From Aneurinibacillus danicus (GTDB lineage Bacteria; Bacillota; Bacilli; Aneurinibacillales; Aneurinibacillaceae), in contig NZ_BJXX01000119.1 in assembly GCF_007991215.1 (NCBI RefSeq), positions 1-37,112 of the forward strand: a DNA stretch of 37,112 nt, read 5' to 3'. The notes under the pieces are model-generated. The model saw only the letters and a list, made by a program, of their open reading frames with translations. It was not told the DNA's origin and ran no database searches. Both the position numbers and the translations under genes were made by a program. Numbering within the stretch: position 1 is the stretch's first letter; the number at the start of each line of letters is the position of its first letter. Positions 32,889 through 37,112 of the stretch are shown piece by piece.

Positions 32889-35051
32889 ATGAAAAGAAAA
32901 GGGAAACTGCATGTGCTACAGGGAAGTGCCATTACCGTTTTGGCTGTACCGCTGACTGTAGCGCCCTGGATGTCTGTCGCTTCAGCCAACAGCAACAATT
33001 ATGTAGATCGTATCCTGAACATTTCTTCTAATTATGATGCTGCTGGAAGCCCTACAGCCACTCTGTTTGTAAGTGAAGATGATATCGACTTTACTACAGG
33101 TGATACATTCCGTGTTACGCTGCCATCGGGCGTGAAGTGGAATAATCCGATACCTGCTAATGCTACTATCGTAACTAAAACAGATAGCATACTGGAACTT
33201 ACTCCGTCAGGTGCAGTCGTGAATAACGATAATGACAAAGCTGACAAAATACAGATTCCCCTTGATATAAAGGTAAATGGCGCTTCGGGAGAGCTTAAAG
33301 TAAGAGTAGAGCCGATCGATAGCACGATTTCTGGCGGGGACTATACATTCGCTGTGATTAGCACGGGTAAGACGACTGCAATGGTAGACTCCATAGAATC
33401 CATTGGGGGAACCGAAGCTGACGGGGCGGTTATCCGCATTGAAGAAGTGGCGGCGGGCGAGGTTGCAAGAGGCGCTTCTTCAGTAAAGTTCCAGCTTCCT
33501 TCTCAATTTGAGTGGAAAAATCTTACCATGACAGGGAGCGGTGGGTTTGCAGGCGCTTCTCTTACCAATGTCATTATGGACGGAAACACGCTAACAGCTA
33601 CATTAAATATTCCTTCAGGAAATAATGCCCGCGGATTCTTATATTTCACACCAAGAATTAAGGCAAAGAGCGACGCTCAGCCAGGAGACGTTACGGTTTC
33701 CATTTCAGGTGCAGAATTAAGCGATGCGGAAGTAGTCATAGCGAAATACCGGGAGTGGGGAGCGAACATTAAGGTTGAGCAGGTTAACCAGATCCTCGCC
33801 AGTAAGTTTGAGGATAAAAAAGTTGTAAAGATGACAATCGAAGAAACTTCACCGGGCGCTTTCATCGGTGGAAGGGAAGTAGAGGTAGAATTACCGGACG
33901 CAGTAAAAATCCCTGGAACTGTGAATCCGTTAACCGGGATTATTGTCAGTCCTTCAATTAATTACTCTGGCAGTGATGTTACCGGAACTGTAAACGCTGA
34001 AAGAAACACAGTCACATTTGCTATCCCTACCACGCCTTCCAGCAGTAAACGCAAATTGGTATTTGAAGCTGCCCTTGCAGTTAAAACAGGCGTCTATGGC
34101 GACATTGAAGCAACCGTCCAAGGGGCTGGTATCGAAAAGCAAGAAGTAGTTATTGCTAAATCCATACCACCGGGCATACCCAAACCATTAGCGGAAGGAA
34201 AGCTAAAGATCGGCTTGCAAGGACAGGCTATTCCGGATATTATTCTTGCTGAAACCGTAAAGGGAGCCGTTAAGCAAAGCGTTGATCTTGGTGTGGCTGG
34301 AAAACAGCAAGGGTATGTTCTTGTTTATTTCTCCAGGGGGGTCACTTTCACAGGTACACCAAAGATAAAGGTGATTGAGGGTGATTTACTCATTGATTCG
34401 GTTCAGGTTATACAAGCTAAAGATTTATCAAAGGCCCCAACGGACATGTATGAAGGTCTAAAAATAGATATTAAAGGGGAAAGTACAAAGCCTTCAAAAA
34501 TTCAAATCTCTGATATTAAATTGTCGGTAGACCGTTCTGTGCCAGAAGGGATTTTAGAAGCAAAGATTGCAGGCTCAGCAGTAGCTCATCCATATAATAG
34601 TCTGTTATTTAACATTACAAGCGGCATACCTTTCAAAGTAGCGGATGTAATTACTCCGGCACCATCAGAAACGAATTTAACCGGGTCATTCGTTATCGGT
34701 AGCACGACATATAAAATTGGTGATGTAGAGAAAACCATGGATGCAGCTCCTTATATCAAAAATGACCGAACATACTTACCGGTGCGATATGTGGCTGAAG
34801 TGATGGGAATAAATGAGGATAATATTGTATGGGATAAGGCCTCGCAAACCGTTTCTTTATTTAAGGGAAACAAAGTGGTGCAGATTAAGATGGGTGTGAA
34901 AAAGATAACAGTGAATGGAACGGATATTACGACAGATGTAGCGCCTGAAATTAAGAATGAGCGAATGATGCTTCCAATTGCTCATGTTGCGCAAGCGTTA
35001 GGTTCAAAAGCCCGTTGGGATGCAGAAAGCAAAACGGTTTACATTGAATAG
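32889..35051 (+). CDS. Second S-layer-type secreted protein, paralogue of the 29.1-kb gene
   Basis: 720 residues. Residues 1-34 are a signal peptide (cleavage near SVASA-NSN). The same architecture as the 29.1-kb protein follows: an N-terminal unit with FRVTLPSGVKWNN, a YTFAVISTGKTTAMVDSIESIGG segment matching the paralogue's YTFAVVGTGSTNAVVDDVKSVGK, VVIAKY strands, and a C-terminal stalk domain at about 595-720 (MDAAPYIKNDRTYLPVRYVAEVM; ERMMLPIAHVAQAL). The two are clearly related but differ in most positions, so the duplication is old. It has a strong sigma-A promoter. It may be an alternative S-layer protein or a minor component. No SLH domain or other anchor is visible. Confidence 0.8.
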   Translation: MKRKGKLHVLQGSAITVLAVPLTVAPWMSVASANSNNYVDRILNISSNYDAAGSPTATLFVSEDDIDFTTGDTFRVTLPSGVKWNNPIPANATIVTKTDSILELTPSGAVVNNDNDKADKIQIPLDIKVNGASGELKVRVEPIDSTISGGDYTFAVISTGKTTAMVDSIESIGGTEADGAVIRIEEVAAGEVARGASSVKFQLPSQFEWKNLTMTGSGGFAGASLTNVIMDGNTLTATLNIPSGNNARGFLYFTPRIKAKSDAQPGDVTVSISGAELSDAEVVIAKYREWGANIKVEQVNQILASKFEDKKVVKMTIEETSPGAFIGGREVEVELPDAVKIPGTVNPLTGIIVSPSINYSGSDVTGTVNAERNTVTFAIPTTPSSSKRKLVFEAALAVKTGVYGDIEATVQGAGIEKQEVVIAKSIPPGIPKPLAEGKLKIGLQGQAIPDIILAETVKGAVKQSVDLGVAGKQQGYVLVYFSRGVTFTGTPKIKVIEGDLLIDSVQVIQAKDLSKAPTDMYEGLKIDIKGESTKPSKIQISDIKLSVDRSVPEGILEAKIAGSAVAHPYNSLLFNITSGIPFKVADVITPAPSETNLTGSFVIGSTTYKIGDVEKTMDAAPYIKNDRTYLPVRYVAEVMGINEDNIVWDKASQTVSLFKGNKVVQIKMGVKKITVNGTDITTDVAPEIKNERMMLPIAHVAQALGSKARWDAESKTVYIE

Positions 35052-35110
35052 CAGGCAGCAGTATAGGATAGAAATAGATATGCTGTATTGAATGAATGTT
35101 CAGTCATAAT

Positions 35111-35135
35111 CCCCCTCTGAAAAGAGGGGGTTTTT
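35111..35135 (+). terminator. Terminator of the second S-layer-type gene
   Basis: CCCCCTCT (35111-35118), GAAA loop, AGAGGGGG (35123-35130), then TTTTT. Confidence 0.92.
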
Positions 35136-35208
35136 AGTATGAATTTTATAGTTTTGTAGAACAACCGCGAAACTTGCGATCGATAGCCCCTTTTTCTACA
35201 GGAAGTGA

Positions 35209-35240
35209 TAGGATAATATAAATATATACAAATTATCCTA
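35209..35240. promoter_or_regulatory. 9-bp inverted repeat upstream of the ComK-like gene
   Basis: TAGGATAAT (35209-35217) and ATTATCCTA (35232-35240) form a perfect inverted repeat with 14 bp between. It covers a possible -10 (TATAAA near 35218) and ends about 30 bp before the start. It is a good candidate for a dimer or tetramer operator, possibly autoregulatory. Confidence 0.45.
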
Positions 35241-35270
35241 ATTTTTGATGAAAAGGGGAGAAAATCAAGT

Positions 35271-35771
35271 ATGCACCAATTAATAAGCAAGGAAGTTGCT
35301 GTTGAACGATTTGCGCAGGATGGCCATCTCTTCTATCCGGGACAGTTATCCGGCATTGGTGATGTCACAATTCTTTGTATCGGTGAGCAAACCTACTACG
35401 CCGAGTGCACAACAAACCAATTTTGTAACCGCTTAATCGACTTATGCTGCATGGACAGGCGGAAGCTCTGCAAATTCTCCTACAGGACGCTTGGCCAGCG
35501 TAAGCTCGCACCGCTTGTATTGCATCAAAATCTGGTACTTGTTCCGTTTCTGTATCAGCTCTCAGACAACCGAACACACCGTACCGCATTTGCCCGCAAA
35601 TCTTCCATTCTGACCTACACCGAACGAGACAGCGGTTCTGACAGCACACTCTTTCTTAAAGATCGTCACAGACTCGATATTCCATATTCGAGTCAACGTG
35701 TTAGCCGCCAGCTGCGCAATGCTAATCATCTCCTCAACAAGTATGTGCTGCGCTTCCATCCTTCATTCTGA
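35271..35771 (+). CDS. ComK-like transcription factor
   Basis: 166 residues. The order of features follows ComK, the competence master regulator of Bacillus: an N-terminal cysteine-bearing region, RRKLCKFSYRTLGQRKLAPLVLHQNLVLVPF in place of the ComK stretch before its FLFPT element, a basic RTHRTAFARKSSI strand, then LFLKDRHRLDIPYSSQRVSRQL in place of ComK GKTMELPISYNSFENQV. Identity looks low, so the assignment is tentative. RBS AAGGGGAG precedes the ATG. ComK-family proteins bind AT-rich boxes; a perfect inverted repeat lies directly upstream. It stands between the S-layer-type gene and the sigma factor, each with separate signals. If it is not ComK, it is an unknown basic protein. Confidence 0.5.
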   Translation: MHQLISKEVAVERFAQDGHLFYPGQLSGIGDVTILCIGEQTYYAECTTNQFCNRLIDLCCMDRRKLCKFSYRTLGQRKLAPLVLHQNLVLVPFLYQLSDNRTHRTAFARKSSILTYTERDSGSDSTLFLKDRHRLDIPYSSQRVSRQLRNANHLLNKYVLRFHPSF

Positions 35772-35931
35772 ATTTACCTCTATTGTTTGATACACCCTAT
35801 CTCATGCTGCCTATTTTCTGATACCGTGTTGTTTTTTATGTGAAAAAAATTACAAAGACTCTCTTATCTCTTCCCGGCTTCCTGCAGGAATGCTCCGGTG
35901 CGGCTATGATGAAAGTGCGCGCAATACATGC

Positions 35932-35943
35932 AGGACCGGTCCT
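35932..35943. promoter_or_regulatory. Perfect 12-bp palindrome before the sigma factor gene
   Basis: AGGACCGGTCCT reads the same on both strands and lies 20 bp before the ATG, next to the RBS (GAGGAG). It may be an operator or, in the mRNA, an intermolecular or hairpin element near the RBS. Confidence 0.35.
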
Positions 35944-35963
35944 CGCGAATGTGAGGAGAAGCA

Positions 35964-36485
35964 ATGGAAGAGAACGAATGGGTCGAGTTTTTCAGTACGT
36001 ATGAACGGCTGCTGGAACGAATGGTATCTCGTTATCCCATCGGGTTACGGGATGAAGCGAGGCAGGTGGCCCGCATCGCGTGCTGGCGAAGGCTTGCGTT
36101 TTATGATGCAAAGAGGGGAGCTTCCCTGTCCAGCTATGTCTATCTTATCGTGCGCGGTGCGCTGTTGAACTGGGATGCGAAGGAGTATCGCTGGCAAAGC
36201 CGCCATCAGTTCCCTGCGCCTTGCGGGGAAGACGGGGAGGGCGATTGGCAGGATATGATTGTAGATACGAACGCATGGCCGCCGGACGAAGCGGCGGTAT
36301 GGCAGGCGTGGATGACACATCTGACCGAGGCGGAGGCGAGATGTCTGACGCTGCATATTCGCTATGGACATTCTTTGAAAGACGTTGCCGCCATAATCGG
36401 CATTCCGTATGAACGTGTAAAGAAACAGAAACAGCGAGCGCTTGGCAAGCTGCGCAAAGCACTGGAAACGTATATGAAAGAATAA
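35964..36485 (+). CDS. Small sigma-70-family (ECF-like) sigma factor
   Basis: 173 residues, the size of a two-domain sigma factor. Residues about 10-75 resemble region 2 (ERLLERMVSRYPIGLRDEARQVARIACWRRLAFYDAKRGASLSSYVYLIVRGALLNW), which binds core RNA polymerase and the -10. Residues about 115-168 are region 4 with a helix-turn-helix (HIRYGHSLKDVAAIIGIPYERVKKQKQRALGKLRKAL) that reads the -35. Regions 1 and 3 are absent. No anti-sigma gene follows; the gene has its own terminator. It lies in the same window as five CAAC-N16/17-CGTCTA promoters, one of them 110 bp downstream, so it is a candidate to read them. RBS GAGGAG precedes the ATG. Confidence 0.8.
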   Translation: MEENEWVEFFSTYERLLERMVSRYPIGLRDEARQVARIACWRRLAFYDAKRGASLSSYVYLIVRGALLNWDAKEYRWQSRHQFPAPCGEDGEGDWQDMIVDTNAWPPDEAAVWQAWMTHLTEAEARCLTLHIRYGHSLKDVAAIIGIPYERVKKQKQRALGKLRKALETYMKE

Positions 36486-36492
36486 GAAGCGG

Positions 36493-36529
36493 GCGGGAGG
36501 ACAGCATGCCTCGTTCTCCCGCTTTTTTT
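36493..36529 (+). terminator. Terminator of the sigma factor gene
   Basis: GCGGGAG (36493-36499) with CTCCCGC (36516-36522), 16-nt loop, followed by seven T. Confidence 0.85.
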
Positions 36530-36553
36530 CTTTCATTCATAATCATAAACGAG

Positions 36554-36588
36554 GAAAAAGCACGAGCGGCCGCGCCTGCGAGTTTTTT
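36554..36588 (+). repeat. Conserved hairpin element, copy 2
   Basis: A5 run, GCACGAGCGGC, CGC loop, GCCTGC, GAGT and T6. It has the same architecture as 2284-2316: identical ACGAGCGGC, a pairing GCC-GC arm with a different bulge base (T for C), and a different loop. It again follows a terminator and is followed by an ECF-like promoter. Confidence 0.5.
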
Positions 36589-36592
36589 AACA

Positions 36593-36619
36593 CAACCAAT
36601 TCTTTACCCTTGCGTCTAA
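36593..36619 (+). promoter_or_regulatory. ECF-type promoter, copy 5 (CAAC-N16-CGTCTAA)
   Basis: CAAC at 36593-36596 and CGTCTAA at 36613-36619, spacing 16. It points toward the right edge. By analogy with the other copies a surface-protein gene may lie beyond the window, now separated by the IscB element. Confidence 0.55.
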
Positions 36620-36686
36620 CTCAACATGGAAATTTGTATGGATACGATCGTAAATCTCATGTGCTAATTTTTGGCTGCCCTTCTTC

Positions 36687-36715
36687 TTTAGAGGGAAAAG
36701 CGGTATAGTTATAAT
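36687..36715 (+). promoter_or_regulatory. Sigma-A promoter (TTTAGA-N17-TATAAT)
   Basis: TTTAGA at 36687-36692 and TATAAT at 36710-36715, spacing 17. Transcription would start near 36722, only a few bases before the predicted start of the omega-RNA, so this host promoter probably drives it. The ECF-then-sigma-A order is the same as at 28.6-28.8 kb. Confidence 0.65.
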
Positions 36716-36730
36716 GAGACAAGAGTGTGA

Positions 36731-37027
36731 AGGAACTTCAAACTGCTTCAAAATATTGTAACAAACCGTAACCTCTAGGTTTATTACGATGCAGGTTGGT
36801 GTTCTCTAGCCCTAGTGAGTGTAGTTTTTCGAAAGGAGAACAGCATGATGAACTAGATTAGGAGAAGATGGTAAAGTCACACCCTCGGATGTACCTTCAG
36901 TCCGTTGCTCTGTGAGTGTTGAGGAAGAAAGTTCGCCTAGGTTATGGAAACTAAACGCCAAAAACACATGTCCACTCTCTTGATTTGGGCAAGAAGGAAA
37001 ATTCTCCGAAAGGATGGCTAGTCAGAA
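36731..37027 (+). ncRNA. HEARO / IscB omega-RNA
   Basis: A long structured noncoding region directly before an IscB-type start, the defining arrangement of HEARO RNA. Pairings include CGTAA/TTACG (36767-36771 with 36784-36788) around ACC-TCTA-GGT, and TGTTCTC/GAGAACA (36800-36806 with 36836-36842). The block ACACCC..GGAT..ACC..CAGTCC (36879-36903) resembles the conserved core of known IscB omega-RNAs. The 5' limit is set after the GTGA at 36727-36730, since HEARO elements tend to follow RTGA; this is approximate. Confidence 0.65.
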
Positions 37028-37112
37028 ATGACTAAAGAATTTGCTTTTGTATTGGATGAGAAAGGAAAGCAACTTTCGCCTACCCCTGTAAATAATGCTT
37101 GGTATCTTATAA
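37028..37112 (+). CDS. iscB: IscB-type RRXRR/HNH nuclease, 5' fragment cut by the window edge
   Basis: Twenty-eight codons are visible, running off the end. The peptide FAFVLDEKGKQLSPT fits the N-terminus of RRXRR-domain proteins (VLDKNGKPLxPT), the family of IscB, the RNA-guided nuclease related to the ancestor of Cas9. The ATG at 37028 has AAGGA at 37010-37014. It follows the omega-RNA immediately. Whether the downstream part holds intact RuvC and HNH domains cannot be seen. Without the rest, a stand-alone RRXRR-HNH protein of another subgroup is also possible. Confidence 0.65.
   Translation, partial: MTKEFAFVLDEKGKQLSPTPVNNAWYLI

Noticed and set aside
35271-35771. Reading the minus-strand frames at 35365-35759 as the real gene instead of the ComK-like frame.
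   Set aside because: The plus-strand frame has a good RBS, an upstream operator-like repeat and ComK-like order; the minus frames have none of these.
36831-36858. A GAAAGGAG Shine-Dalgarno followed by ATGATGAAC-TAG within the omega-RNA.
   Set aside because: It encodes only three codons, and the bases pair within the omega-RNA stem (36800-36806 with 36836-36842). It is treated as RNA structure, not a gene.
1-37112. CRISPR arrays, tRNA or rRNA genes and phage att sites.
   Set aside because: No regularly spaced direct repeats, cloverleaf sequences or conserved rRNA stretches were seen on reading both strands.

Overview
The window looks like the surface-layer (S-layer) and cell-surface glycan region of a Gram-positive bacterium of the Paenibacillaceae, most plausibly Aneurinibacillus or a close relative. 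The reasons are an SLH-domain protein, two paralogous secreted S-layer-type proteins, an rmlACBD dTDP-L-rhamnose operon, a WsaP-type initiating sugar-phosphate transferase, a Wzm/Wzt ABC exporter, AGGAGG-type ribosome binding sites and GTG/TTG starts. The genus is an inference from gene content; no 16S or database search was possible.

Layout. 1-5.2 kb: a small coiled-coil protein (minus strand), a secreted RCC1-repeat protein and an SLH-domain protein. 5.2-13.7 kb: a wHTH/nucleotidyltransferase-like regulator, Wzm, Wzt and three glycosyltransferase genes, including a three-module enzyme. 13.7-18.5 kb: an insertion hotspot with a tnpB-less IS200/IS605-type element that keeps an omega-RNA, an IS110/IS1111-family element splitting a DPM-like glycosyltransferase, and a decayed IS4-family transposase. 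18.7-20.6 kb: an SMR-like flippase subunit and a GT-C membrane transferase. 20.6-28.6 kb: rmlACBD, a GT2, the WsaP-like initiator, a TPR protein and an O-antigen-ligase-type protein. 28.6-35.1 kb: two S-layer-type proteins flanking a TolC-like protein. 35.2-36.5 kb: a ComK-like regulator and a small sigma-70-family factor. Right edge: a HEARO/omega-RNA followed by the first 28 codons of an IscB-type protein.

How the genes fit together. RmlACBD makes dTDP-L-rhamnose, WsaP starts the glycan on undecaprenyl phosphate, and the glycosyltransferases extend it. Wzm/Wzt exports it, and the ligase probably transfers it to the S-layer protein at 29.1 kb or another surface acceptor. The broken DPM-like gene, the SMR-like protein and the GT-C enzyme look like a side-branch decoration set. 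The insertion can be undone exactly in frame, so this branch may be switchable.

Most notable: (i) five copies of an ECF-sigma-like promoter CAAC-N16/17-CGTCTA before surface genes, with a sigma factor gene in the same window; (ii) a long leader before the main S-layer-type gene, with a 51-codon upstream ORF ending inside the next Shine-Dalgarno and two mutually exclusive hairpins; (iii) three RNA-guided or potentially RNA-guided mobile systems in one window (TnpB omega-RNA relic, candidate IS110-family bridge RNA, IscB omega-RNA).
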